A DNA stretch of 24,646 nucleotides. Origin: a virus. Location of the stretch: the IMG/VR virus record IMGVR_UViG_3300034118_000928, positions 1-24,646 of that record, one strand, 5' to 3'. A model generated the notes under the pieces. It did not search any database. It saw only the letters and a program-made list of their open reading frames with translations, and was not told where the DNA came from. Made by a program: the position numbers and the translations under genes. Of the stretch, positions 14,527 to 20,690 are shown in pieces. Each line of letters begins with the position of its first letter. Position 1 is the first letter of the stretch.

Positions 14527-14652
14527 TCATGCTCCCCGGTCCCATCGCGGGAACCATCGCGCTATCTCGAACCACCGCAACCGCCGACGTGGTCGGTGCG
14601 CATAGAGGTGGTCGGCGAGGTCGTTCCGATAGAGCCGACCACCTCCAGTCAT
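14527..14652 (-). CDS. Possible small Arg-rich ORF, 41 aa
   Basis: An ATG at 14652, 1 nt after the stop of the upstream gene, opens a 41-codon frame beginning MTGGGRLYRNDLADHL and rich in Arg and Trp (RRRLRWFEIARWFPRW, 22-37). Spacing suggests coupling, but no ribosome binding site is visible and the frame contains a 12-bp inverted repeat that could instead be a hairpin between genes. I think it is about as likely to be non-coding as coding. Confidence 0.3.
   Translation of the reverse strand: MTGGGRLYRNDLADHLYAHRPRRRLRWFEIARWFPRWDRGA
14605..14645 (-). terminator. 12-bp inverted repeat downstream of the zinc-protein gene
   Basis: GAGGTGGTCGGC (14605-14616) and GCCGACCACCTC (14634-14645) pair perfectly around a 17-nt loop, 9 nt past the stop at 14654. 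There is no U-tract. It belongs to a series of GC-rich hairpins found between genes of this phage and may be an attenuator. The rest of 14467-14604 shows no clear signal. Confidence 0.45.
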
Positions 14653-14653
14653 G

Positions 14654-14971
14654 TCAGTACCCGGTGAGACGACCGGCGGATATCATCGCCGAGCGCGCGA
14701 ACCAGGTGGCTCCGCGGCTCCCGATGGCCCGCACCCAGTCGCCCTCGATGTGCGCGGTCGTGAACTCGAACGGCTCGGCCCCGTTGGTGCGCAGCCAGTA
14801 ACGGACGCCGGTCGGCTGCTGCCCGTCCTCGATCGCCGCGCCGTTCTCGACGGCGTTTCGGATCGGCTCCGGCCACACGTCGGAACAGTGCAGACAGAAC
14901 TGTCCGTCCCAGCGATCCCCGTCCCAGGCGTCGCTGCTACCGCAGCCGAGGCACTTACCAGAGGTGCTCAT
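14654..14971 (-). CDS. Hypothetical protein with N-terminal zinc-ribbon-like cysteines, 105 aa
   Basis: Not recognised. The N-terminus has two Cys-x-x-Cys pairs, GKCLGCGSSD (5-14) and GQFCLHCSDVW (23-33), which fit a small zinc ribbon. The rest has strands (VRYWLRTNGAEPFEFTTAHI, 56-75) and ends RLTGY. GGAG lies 7 nt before the ATG. The protein may bind nucleic acid or another protein through the zinc knuckle, but nothing in the sequence fixes the role. Confidence 0.82.
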   Translation of the reverse strand: MSTSGKCLGCGSSDAWDGDRWDGQFCLHCSDVWPEPIRNAVENGAAIEDGQQPTGVRYWLRTNGAEPFEFTTAHIEGDWVRAIGSRGATWFARSAMISAGRLTGY

Positions 14972-14983
14972 CGTCGATCTCCT

Positions 14984-15286
14984 CTACGCCTGCCGGCGCG
15001 TTTCGAAGCGGGTGACGAGGTGCGGGTCGACTTTCGAGTAGGCGTCGATGTACGCGAACTTCGCAAGCATCGCCTCGCGCTCGAGCTCCTGCCAGCGGCG
15101 ACGCGCGGCCTCGACGTCGTCGTGGAGCGCGCTCTGCTTCTCATGCCACCGGACGCGGCGGTCGAACTCGGCGTCGGTCATGAGGCCGATGGTCGCATCG
15201 ACCTCGGGCTGGTCGTCGCCCATGATCGGCATCGGCACCGGCTTCGAGAAGATGCGGATGAACTGGGTCGCGAACTTGTCGATCAT
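14984..15286 (-). CDS. Hypothetical coiled-coil-like protein, 100 aa
   Basis: Not recognised. From residue 40 on it reads as one long charged helix (AEFDRRVRWHEKQSALHDDV, 39-58, then EAARRRWQELEREAMLAKFA), so a coiled coil is likely. The N-terminus (MIDKFATQFIRIF) is amphipathic. GAGGAG is 6 nt before the ATG, a typical site for this phage. It lies 12 nt upstream of the zinc-ribbon-like gene. Confidence 0.8.
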   Translation of the reverse strand: MIDKFATQFIRIFSKPVPMPIMGDDQPEVDATIGLMTDAEFDRRVRWHEKQSALHDDVEAARRRWQELEREAMLAKFAYIDAYSKVDPHLVTRFETRRQA

Positions 15287-15308
15287 CGTCGGCTCCTCGG
15301 TGGTCTAG

Positions 15309-15334
15309 GCCGGGCGACGTTGCCGCCGCCCGGC
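15309..15334 (-). terminator. GC-rich intergenic hairpin
   Basis: GCCGGGCG (15309-15316) pairs with CGCCCGGC (15327-15334) around a 10-nt loop, 10 nt past the stop at 15344 and before the ribosome binding site of the next gene. No U-tract. Same class as the hairpins at 13924 and 16224. Confidence 0.5.
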
Positions 15335-15343
15335 TGCAATCGG

Positions 15344-15658
15344 TCAGACGAGAGCGTAGAACCCGAACGTCCAGGCGGCTTCCTCGGGGGTGCCGTTGGC
15401 CATCCGCTCGACAGTCGACTCGAGGTCGTGGGCGCCGAGGGAGAGCAGGCCGCGGACGATGCGCTTCTGCGCGAGCTCGCTGGCGAGCGAGCGGCTGTAG
15501 CCCTCGCCGTCGATGTCGACCATGATCGCGTGGGCGATCCGTCCGATGTCGATGCCGTCCATCAGGTTCTCGACAAAGGCGACCATCTTCATGCGCTCGC
15601 CGGCCTTGGCGATCATCGTCATCGTGATCTGCTCATCGGTGAGGTACGTCGCGGTCAT
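15344..15658 (-). CDS. Hypothetical helical protein, 104 aa
   Basis: Not recognised. Starts MTATYLTDEQITMTMIAKAG and stays helical and fairly hydrophobic (MKMVAFVENLMDGIDIGRIA, 23-42), ending AAWTFGFYALV. I chose the ATG at 15658 because upstream residues in the frame read as the shadow of the overlapping RHH gene. AAGG lies about 12 nt upstream, so initiation is probably helped by coupling to the RHH gene, which it overlaps by 26 nt. Confidence 0.75.
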   Translation of the reverse strand: MTATYLTDEQITMTMIAKAGERMKMVAFVENLMDGIDIGRIAHAIMVDIDGEGYSRSLASELAQKRIVRGLLSLGAHDLESTVERMANGTPEEAAWTFGFYALV

Positions 15659-15839
15659 CGTGTTCGATCCCTTCCAGTTGTGCGAGGTACCGATCGAGGG
15701 CCTCGCGTACGAACCATGAGGCGGGCCGTCCCGTCTCGTTCCGTAGTCGTTCCAGCGTCTGGATCTGTCCGCGCCGGATAGTCGCCGTATAGGGTTGCGT
15801 GTAGTCGCGTTCGTCGGTGATCGTCTTCGGCCAGGCCAT
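15633..15839 (-). CDS. Ribbon-helix-helix (CopG/Arc-like) DNA-binding protein, 68 aa
   Basis: Likely transcription regulator. Residues 16-54 match the RHH fold: a strand PYTATIRR (16-23), a first helix GQIQTLERLRNETG (24-37) and a second helix ASWFVREALDRYLAQLE (40-56), with the usual turn (GRPAS). RHH proteins bind as dimers with the paired strand in the DNA major groove. I chose the ATG at 15839, with GGGAG 8 nt upstream; longer versions start in the promoter region. It is the first gene behind the promoter at 15919-15947, which carries a 10-bp palindrome around its -10, so autorepression is the simplest model. Other targets could be the twin promoter at 16562 or the array at 11429. Confidence 0.85.
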   Translation of the reverse strand: MAWPKTITDERDYTQPYTATIRRGQIQTLERLRNETGRPASWFVREALDRYLAQLEGIEHDDRDVPHR

Positions 15840-15918
15840 CGGGCTATCTCCCGTTCGTGTGTGCCATCCGCGCTCCTTCGCTTGCCGCTGTCGTCGTCGG
15901 TCCGTCCCGACACCACGG

Positions 15919-15947
15919 ATAGTATACGATGCCGGGACGGACGTCAA
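15919..15947 (-). promoter_or_regulatory. Promoter P1 with overlapping palindrome
   Basis: TTGACG (15947-15942), a 17-bp spacer and TACTAT (15924-15919) make a good sigma-70-type promoter reading into the RHH gene. GTCCGTCCCG (15900-15909) and CGGGACGGAC (15933-15942) are a perfect 10-bp inverted repeat flanking the -10 and spacer, an ideal operator position. Sequence from the -35 through the leader is nearly the same as at 16530-16592. Confidence 0.75.
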
Positions 15948-15956
15948 GCCACGCCG

Positions 15957-16202
15957 CTAGGCGATCCCGAGCCGACGGCGGCGACCGAGCTCGCGGCGGA
16001 TCATCGTCGCCTTGCGCTTGCGCGCCTGGTGGTCGTGCATCACGCCGAGGCGAGCCTCCTCGCAGAGCCAGCCGGTGAACTCGGGGTCGTTCCAGGCGGC
16101 GACGTCGTCGGCGATGCTGCGGTCGATGTCGGCGAGGCTGGTCATCAGGTAGGCGGTCGAGAGCTTTTCGAGGGACGGGTACGTTGCGTTCTGCGTCTTC
16201 AC
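15957..16202 (-). CDS. Hypothetical protein, 81 aa, basic C-terminus
   Basis: Not recognised. Helical throughout, with a basic end (HQARKRKATMIRRELGRRRR, 58-77) that could contact nucleic acid. The GTG start at 16202 has GAGGAG 7 nt upstream; no earlier in-frame start has a better site. It lies between the twin promoters, with a strong palindromic hairpin just before its ribosome binding site (16224-16247), which may reduce read-through or translation. Confidence 0.75.
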   Translation of the reverse strand: MKTQNATYPSLEKLSTAYLMTSLADIDRSIADDVAAWNDPEFTGWLCEEARLGVMHDHQARKRKATMIRRELGRRRRLGIA

Positions 16203-16223
16203 GGGTGCGCTCCTCGGGTGTGA

Positions 16224-16247
16224 GCCCGGCGGCGATCGCCGCCGGGC
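16224..16247 (-). terminator. 24-bp perfect palindrome between two early genes
   Basis: GCCCGGCGGCGA and TCGCCGCCGGGC are exact reverse complements with no spacer, so RNA would form a very stable hairpin with a small loop. It lies 10 nt past the stop of the first early gene. No U-tract follows; partial termination or RNA processing is plausible. Confidence 0.55.
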
Positions 16248-16257
16248 GCGTGGTTGA

Positions 16258-16509
16258 TCAGGCGTTGTCGCGCTCGAAGGTCTCGACGACCCGGACGACG
16301 GTGTAGCCGGGCCAGAGATCGCCGCCGAGCGTGACCTCGACGACGCGGTAGTCGGCGTCCGCCCAGTCGCCGCCTTGCGACCGAAGGTCGTGAACCACGG
16401 TCTCGGCTTCGTCGGCGGTCGCCCAGGTGCAGTCGTCGAGAGAGGTGGTGCAGATCCCGTCGTATGCCCAGCCCTGGGCGTCGCGCGTCTCGATCACGTA
16501 GGTCGTCAT
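16258..16509 (-). CDS. Hypothetical protein, 83 aa, first gene after promoter P2
   Basis: Not recognised. A small alpha/beta protein: strand MTTYVIETRD, a cysteine pair with wide spacing (GICTTSLDDC, 18-27), a helix TADEAETVVHDLRSQGG (31-47) and strands DYRVVEVTLGGD and YTVVRVVETF near the end. I chose the ATG at 16509 with AAAGGA 8 nt upstream; upstream in-frame codons cover the promoter and terminator. As the first gene of the early block it could counter or redirect a host function, but that is position-based guesswork. Confidence 0.78.
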   Translation of the reverse strand: MTTYVIETRDAQGWAYDGICTTSLDDCTWATADEAETVVHDLRSQGGDWADADYRVVEVTLGGDLWPGYTVVRVVETFERDNA

Positions 16510-16561
16510 CTCGCTGGTCCTTTCGCTTTCGTTGCCGCTGTCGGTGCGTCCCGACACACGG

Positions 16562-16590
16562 ATAGTATACGATACCGTGACGGGCGTCAA
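16562..16590 (-). promoter_or_regulatory. Promoter P2, near-copy of P1, start of the early block
   Basis: TTGACG (16590-16585), 17 bp, then TACTAT (16567-16562), also readable as TATACT two bases closer. P1 and P2 share the run ATCGTATACTATCCGTG and, further down, GTGTCGGGACG and GACAGCGGCAA. P2 keeps only one arm of the P1 palindrome. It follows directly after the double terminator of the late block. Confidence 0.75.
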
Positions 16591-16627
16591 GCCCCTGCGA
16601 TCGGAATCGTGATTGATCACGGATATG

Positions 16628-16673
16628 CAAAGAAACGGCCCGGGGGTCCGATCACCCCGAGGCCGTTTCTTTG
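16628..16673 (-). terminator. Intrinsic terminator, second of a tandem pair
   Basis: CAAAGAAACGGCC (16628-16640) and GGCCGTTTCTTTG (16661-16673) form a 13-bp stem, with GGGG/CCCC pairing further in. The stem ends in a short T-run on both strands, so it can work in either direction. It acts as a backstop behind the stronger terminator at 16734. Confidence 0.8.
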
Positions 16674-16733
16674 TCCTCACGCGTCGCGGCGGTGTCCGCG
16701 CTCACACCCGAAGGGAGACGGCTACAGTCTACC

Positions 16734-16777
16734 AAAAGCGAACGGCCCGGGGGCGCATCCCCGGGCCGTTCGCTTTT
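16734..16777 (-). terminator. Strong intrinsic terminator of the tail/lysis block
   Basis: AAAAGCGAACGGCCCGGGG (16734-16752) pairs perfectly with 16759-16777 over 19 bp with a 6-nt loop. On the minus strand the stem runs into TTTTGG; on the plus strand it runs into seven Ts. It is thus bidirectional and by sequence stronger on the plus strand, which has no genes here. The gap 16510-16835 otherwise holds only promoter P2 and the second terminator. Confidence 0.88.
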
Positions 16778-16835
16778 TTTGACACCCGCCATACCAACCG
16801 CTTCGCAATCGGCATGACGACGGCTCGCTTGCAAT

Positions 16836-17063
16836 CTACTTGAGGGCCGCGCGCCCCGTCAAGCCTTCGAGCGCGTTCTGCGCGAACGAAATCACAGCGA
16901 TGATGCCAGCCCATGCCGCCGCCATCGCCGCGCGCTTGAGGACATCGACGTCGGGGAGACTGTCGGGTCCGACCATCCCGCTCGTCGAGATCGCAAGGAA
17001 CACGCCCAGGAACGCCTGCAAGAACGTCCGGATACCACGAATCAACGGATCACGCATCGCCAC
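16836..17063 (-). CDS. Holin-like membrane protein, 75 aa
   Basis: Likely inner-membrane pore former that lets the endolysin reach the cell wall. Two hydrophobic stretches are visible: RTFLQAFLGVFLAIS (about 11-25) and RAAMAAAWAGIIAVISFAQN (44-63), joined by a polar loop (GMVGPDSLPDVD). The size and two-helix plan suit a small phage holin. I chose GTG at 17063 because GGGAGG lies 8 nt before it; ATG at 17057 is the alternative. It follows the endolysin directly and is the last gene before the terminators. Function is inferred from topology and position. Confidence 0.82.
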   Translation of the reverse strand: MAMRDPLIRGIRTFLQAFLGVFLAISTSGMVGPDSLPDVDVLKRAAMAAAWAGIIAVISFAQNALEGLTGRAALK

Positions 17064-17085
17064 GCTAGGAACCTCCCGGGGCTTC

Positions 17086-18516
17086 TCAGGCCCTACTAAA
17101 CGCGACACGGACGTCCGTGTCGGTGCACCGGATACGCGACCCGCGAGGGGTCACCCACCACCACTCGCCCGCCGTCCCCTGCACCGCCCACGCCACCGCG
17201 AAGCCCTCGCCGCCGGGCTTCGCCGGGGCCCGGGTCTCGCGACTGGTGACGTCGGCGTACTCCCGGAACCGCGCACCCTCGCCGGCCCGGACCTCGCGAG
17301 CGCATGCGTAGAATCGCGCACCCCCGAGGTCGGCGTCCTTCCCGGCTTCGGCGGGGAACGGTCCCGGATCGACGTAGACCGGAGCGGGCGGGACGACGGG
17401 GACGCCGTACCGCTCCCGAACCGCGCGCAGCGCAGCCGCCGCGCACTTGTCGTAGAAGCCGGGGGAGTCGATGATCTTCAGGTCGGCGGTCTGAGTCAGA
17501 CACCCGTGCTCGACCACGAGACGTGGCGATCGCGCGCGCACTGCGGCGGTGTAGGCCATCATGCCGAGCCGCCACCCCTGCCCACCGACGCCGGTCACGC
17601 GCTCGCTCATCACGCCGGGCTCGGTCGTCGATCGCAGTGGGAGCCCGGTCGCTTCGCCGATGTACCTCGACACCAGCCGGGCGAGCGCGACGTCGTCGCC
17701 GTTCCTCGCCCAGGTGTCGTCGATCGGCGCGCCACCCGACACCGCCGTCCGGAGGCCGGTGACGTCGGGGACGATCGAGAAAACGCCGCGCGGTCCGCCG
17801 CCCTCGAAGTGAAGGTCGAACAGAATCGACGGCCCGCCGATCGACGACATGAGCCGACCGACGCCGCGACCGACGCCGTCGAGGCCACCGGGCGACTGGT
17901 CGGGTCGGGTGTCGCCGTCCATCGACTGCCAGTAGTAGACCGTGAACCCGGCGGCCTCGAAGGCACGCTTATACGCCTGCGCGAGCAGAGGCGTGCGCGC
18001 CTTCTCCGCAGGGTTGCCGGTGTCGGCGTCGGACCGATGTCCCGCCGTGAGGACGATCGCGGGTAGCGGTTGCGGTGTGCTCATCCATCCCTCCCGGGGC
18101 CACTCGTCGAGCAGCCACTCCACGACGCGGACGTACCCCGCCTCGTCGTTGTCGTCTGACGACGGCGCGAACACCGACACGAGGTCGGCGACCGTCACCG
18201 TCCTAGCATACGCATAGTTGGGGTCGGTGAGGCGGTCGCGCCACTCTGCGACCCCCGCCGCCCAGGTCGGGAACGTCTGAAAGCCGGAGCCGCCGCGCGG
18301 GCGGAGATTGTGGACGTTGCGATTGTCGGCGGTGTTCCGGCGGTAGGATGTCCCGTAGCGCGACTCGTGAAAAGCCATCGCGAGGGCGAGCGCGGAATGC
18401 GGTCGCGCGGCTTCCCACGTCGCCGTCGGCTCGGCAGCGAGCGGCGACCCGAACGTCGCTAGCTCGTGCCGCCACGTGTCGAGGGGAACGTCGCCGTATC
18501 GTCGCCAGTCACTCAC
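17086..18516 (-). CDS. Endolysin with glucosaminidase-like and N-acetylmuramoyl-L-alanine amidase-like domains, 476 aa
   Basis: This is the probable peptidoglycan hydrolase for host lysis. Residues about 25-135 look like a GH73-type glucosaminidase (LALAMAFHESRYGTS, Glu51 in the catalytic place; NVHNLRPRGGSGFQTFPTW), which would cut glycan strands. Residues about 150-375 look like a zinc amidase of the Amidase_3 type: IVLTAGHRSDADTG (His160), ILFDLHFEGGG (His236) and LVVEHGCLTQT (Glu336), which would cut the stem peptide from the sugar. The last 90 residues could be an SH3-like wall-binding part (WAVQGTAGEWWWVTP). I chose GTG at 18516 with AGGAGG 6 nt upstream. No signal peptide is seen, so release depends on the holin. 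Domain names are by motif; the first is less sure. Confidence 0.9.
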   Translation of the reverse strand: MSDWRRYGDVPLDTWRHELATFGSPLAAEPTATWEAARPHSALALAMAFHESRYGTSYRRNTADNRNVHNLRPRGGSGFQTFPTWAAGVAEWRDRLTDPNYAYARTVTVADLVSVFAPSSDDNDEAGYVRVVEWLLDEWPREGWMSTPQPLPAIVLTAGHRSDADTGNPAEKARTPLLAQAYKRAFEAAGFTVYYWQSMDGDTRPDQSPGGLDGVGRGVGRLMSSIGGPSILFDLHFEGGGPRGVFSIVPDVTGLRTAVSGGAPIDDTWARNGDDVALARLVSRYIGEATGLPLRSTTEPGVMSERVTGVGGQGWRLGMMAYTAAVRARSPRLVVEHGCLTQTADLKIIDSPGFYDKCAAAALRAVRERYGVPVVPPAPVYVDPGPFPAEAGKDADLGGARFYACAREVRAGEGARFREYADVTSRETRAPAKPGGEGFAVAWAVQGTAGEWWWVTPRGSRIRCTDTDVRVAFSRA

Positions 18517-18730
18517 CGGTGTCCTCCTCGGCAACGCTGCGATTTACATGCGGGGCTACGTCTTCGCGGTAGACCCGACGCCGCCACCGCTCGCGCTCCT
18601 CGTCGGTCTCCGGGACCTCGCCGAGGCCGCGACAGCGCACACACCAGATCCCGTAGCGGTAGACGTGAACGGCCCCGCGCTCGATCGCGATCCGCCACCC
18701 CGAGCCCCCGCACACCTCACACGTCTGCAC
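18509..18730 (-). CDS. Small zinc-binding protein with two CxxCxGxG motifs, 73 aa
   Basis: CEVCGGSG (4-11) and CVRCRGLG (30-37) are DnaJ-type Cys-x-x-Cys-x-Gly-x-Gly motifs that together should bind one zinc ion. The remainder is charged and helical (ETDEERERWRRRVYREDV). GTG at 18730 lies within the end of the upstream gene and the stop overlaps the endolysin start, so all three are coupled. No strong ribosome binding site is visible. Its place between a membrane protein and the endolysin is unusual; it might assist folding or be an unrelated small gene. Confidence 0.75.
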   Translation of the reverse strand: MQTCEVCGGSGWRIAIERGAVHVYRYGIWCVRCRGLGEVPETDEERERWRRRVYREDVAPHVNRSVAEEDTGE

Positions 18731-18986
18731 GGCGCGAGTCCCGCATGAGGAGCTCGATGAGCTGCGACCGGGTCGCCTCGAGCTCCGATCGCAGCGCGGC
18801 TTGCTCCTCCATCATCCGCGCCTCGAGGGCTTCGTACCGCGACTGCAGCCGGTCGTACTGTTCGCCGAGCGACTTCATCTCCCGACCGGTGACGAAGTAG
18901 CCTTTGTGCGCCGCCCAGATCAGCACGAGCGGGAGCCCGACGAGGTTGAGGGCCGAGATGATCGTGTCCATATCCGCAGGGGTCAT
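18717..18986 (-). CDS. Membrane-anchored coiled-coil protein in the lysis cassette, 89 aa
   Basis: One hydrophobic helix near the N-terminus (IISALNLVGLPLVLIWAAHK, 9-28) is followed by a long charged helix (KSLGEQYDRLQSRYEALEAR, 38-57, and on to about 82) with heptad-like spacing. This plan fits a small holin-like or antiholin-like phage protein, or a spanin-type partner, near the tail fibre and endolysin genes. ATG at 18986 has GGAG 9 nt upstream, within a hairpin that may mask the start codon. Function is inferred from topology and context only. Confidence 0.82.
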   Translation of the reverse strand: MTPADMDTIISALNLVGLPLVLIWAAHKGYFVTGREMKSLGEQYDRLQSRYEALEARMMEEQAALRSELEATRSQLIELLMRDSRRADV

Positions 18987-19028
18987 GCGCCTTCACTCCG
19001 TTGTGTTCGCGCTGAAGGATCGGCGCAT
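18985..19028 (-). promoter_or_regulatory. Leader hairpin that could mask the start codon of the membrane protein
   Basis: On the minus strand ATGCGCC (19028-19022) can pair with GGCGCAT (18991-18985), with TTCA/TGAA continuing the stem past a 5-nt bulge. The right arm includes the first two bases of the ATG, and the GGAG lies in the loop. This could limit translation until ribosomes from the fibre gene open it. Seen by eye only. Confidence 0.4.
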
Positions 19029-19037
19029 GCTGCTAGC

Positions 19038-20690
19038 CTACTCGACGATGTACTCGATGTAGCCACCCATCACCGTCGCCTGCTGCCCGGTTGTGGTTGT
19101 GGAGTAGTCAAGCGCGATGTTCCACGCCGTCGCCGCCGATGCGATCGTAACCGGGTTCGCCGACAGCTCGATGCGGTTGACCGCGACATCGCCCTCGGCG
19201 TCGGCGTTGTTGACCGCTTGGGCGCGGCCGATCCCGGTCGCGGTCGTGGTCGTGAGGACGTTCGCCTCGAACTCGCAGTAGAACGAGTTAGCGACACTGT
19301 TGGTCTGAGCAGACAGCGCGGGGATCGCGATGATGACGACGTCGGTCGTCCCCTGGCGGAAGGTGATCGTGAGCGTCGCCGCGCCGGAGGTGTTGCCGTA
19401 GAAGCCCCACACCTTGCCGCGAACGACCGACCCCGCGGTGAGCGCATACGACCCGCCGGTGATCACGGTCGTCTCGGTCGTGCTCGCGAAGGTGGTCGTC
19501 GTCGTGCGCGCGGCGTCAAGGAGCGGAACCGGCTCGCCAGTTTGCTGGTAGAGATTTGTGCCAACGTTTAGGGTTCCGGCCGTTGTCATCGTATCGGTTG
19601 TGGCATCGCCAGAGGTGATGTTGCCGTTCACCACGAGGCTGCCGCCAACCGTCGTTGTTTGGCCTGATTGAGAGATTGTCACCGGCACCGCAGACGCCGC
19701 GCCAAGCTTTAGGAAACCCGTGGTTGCGTCAATTGCGAGTCCCGGCCCGCCTGTTTGCACAATGCGCGCGCCGGACGTGTTGTTGGCCTTTGCTTGGTAG
19801 CAGGTTAGATAACCGTAACTGCCGGTGCTTGCCGTGTCTACGGTAAATTGAAACGCCTCGCCCGCTGCCTCGTTCGCCGGAATGATCTTGACGTCGCGGT
19901 GCGCAAATATCCGAAAATCCGGAAACGAACCGGCAGCGGAAAACGAACGGAAGTCCACGGTCCCGCCCGCGTCCACCTTGAACTCGGCCGCGAGAGACGC
20001 GCCGCGGTAGAGCTGAAAGCCACCGAGCGACCCGGAGCCGAGGCTGTTGTCGGTGTTCAGGCGGAACACCGGGCGCGGCGTCGTCGAATCGTAGGTGGCG
20101 ACCACGTTCCCGGTGACCGACGGGTCGCGCGAGATCGCGATCGTCGGGTTGCCGGAGACGCCGTCGCCGTTGGTTACCGTGATCTGGTTCGTCGTGCCGG
20201 TGACCGTGCGAGCGGCGAACGTCGGGGTCGTCGCCGTCTGCGCGACGATGCCGTTGGAGCCGAGTGCGGTGAACGTTCCGGTCGGTCCCGTGGGACCCGT
20301 TGCGCCGGTCGCTCCCGCCGCACCGTTCGCGCCTGCAGGTCCCGTCGGTCCGGTCGGTCCCGTCGCTCCGGCACCGCCGCCCGTGAGCGTGCCGGTGACG
20401 GTGAGATCCTGCACCGTGAGATCGAGGTCGGTGATCGCCCCACGCTGAAGCCGCCCGACGACGACCGGCTTCCCGTTGAGGGCGATGCAGACGACCTCGT
20501 CGTCGACTTGCAGCGTGAACCCGGCGACGCGCGCGTATTCTTCGCTGTCGTTCGCGCTCGCACCGACGCGGCGGATCGTGACGACGCCGGTGCCGACCGC
20601 CTTGACGACGGCGCGGAACGGCGCGTACCGCTCGACCCGCTTGTCGATCAGCTTCTCGATCCTCTGATTGAGCGCGTCGAGACTCGTCAC
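19038..20690 (-). CDS. Collagen-like tail fibre / tip protein, 550 aa
   Basis: Probable host-contact protein at the tail tip. Residues 1-88 contain a helix (LDALNQRIEKLIDKRVERY) and a beta domain like an OB fold (VVKAVGTGVVTIRRVGA; DDEVVCIALNGKPVVVGRL), as in baseplate or fibre bases. Residues 106-138 are collagen-like Gly-x-y triplets (GATGPTGPTGPAG), which make a trimeric stalk. The long C-terminal part is beta-rich, ending in a receptor-binding-type domain (about 375-550; QQATVMGGYIEYIVE at the end). I chose GTG at 20690, overlapping the upstream stop as GTGA, over a longer frame starting inside the upstream gene. GC content dips in the middle (about 19540-19940), suggesting exchange. The ligand is unknown. 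Confidence 0.88.
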   Translation of the reverse strand: MTSLDALNQRIEKLIDKRVERYAPFRAVVKAVGTGVVTIRRVGASANDSEEYARVAGFTLQVDDEVVCIALNGKPVVVGRLQRGAITDLDLTVQDLTVTGTLTGGGAGATGPTGPTGPAGANGAAGATGATGPTGPTGTFTALGSNGIVAQTATTPTFAARTVTGTTNQITVTNGDGVSGNPTIAISRDPSVTGNVVATYDSTTPRPVFRLNTDNSLGSGSLGGFQLYRGASLAAEFKVDAGGTVDFRSFSAAGSFPDFRIFAHRDVKIIPANEAAGEAFQFTVDTASTGSYGYLTCYQAKANNTSGARIVQTGGPGLAIDATTGFLKLGAASAVPVTISQSGQTTTVGGSLVVNGNITSGDATTDTMTTAGTLNVGTNLYQQTGEPVPLLDAARTTTTTFASTTETTVITGGSYALTAGSVVRGKVWGFYGNTSGAATLTITFRQGTTDVVIIAIPALSAQTNSVANSFYCEFEANVLTTTTATGIGRAQAVNNADAEGDVAVNRIELSANPVTIASAATAWNIALDYSTTTTGQQATVMGGYIEYIVE

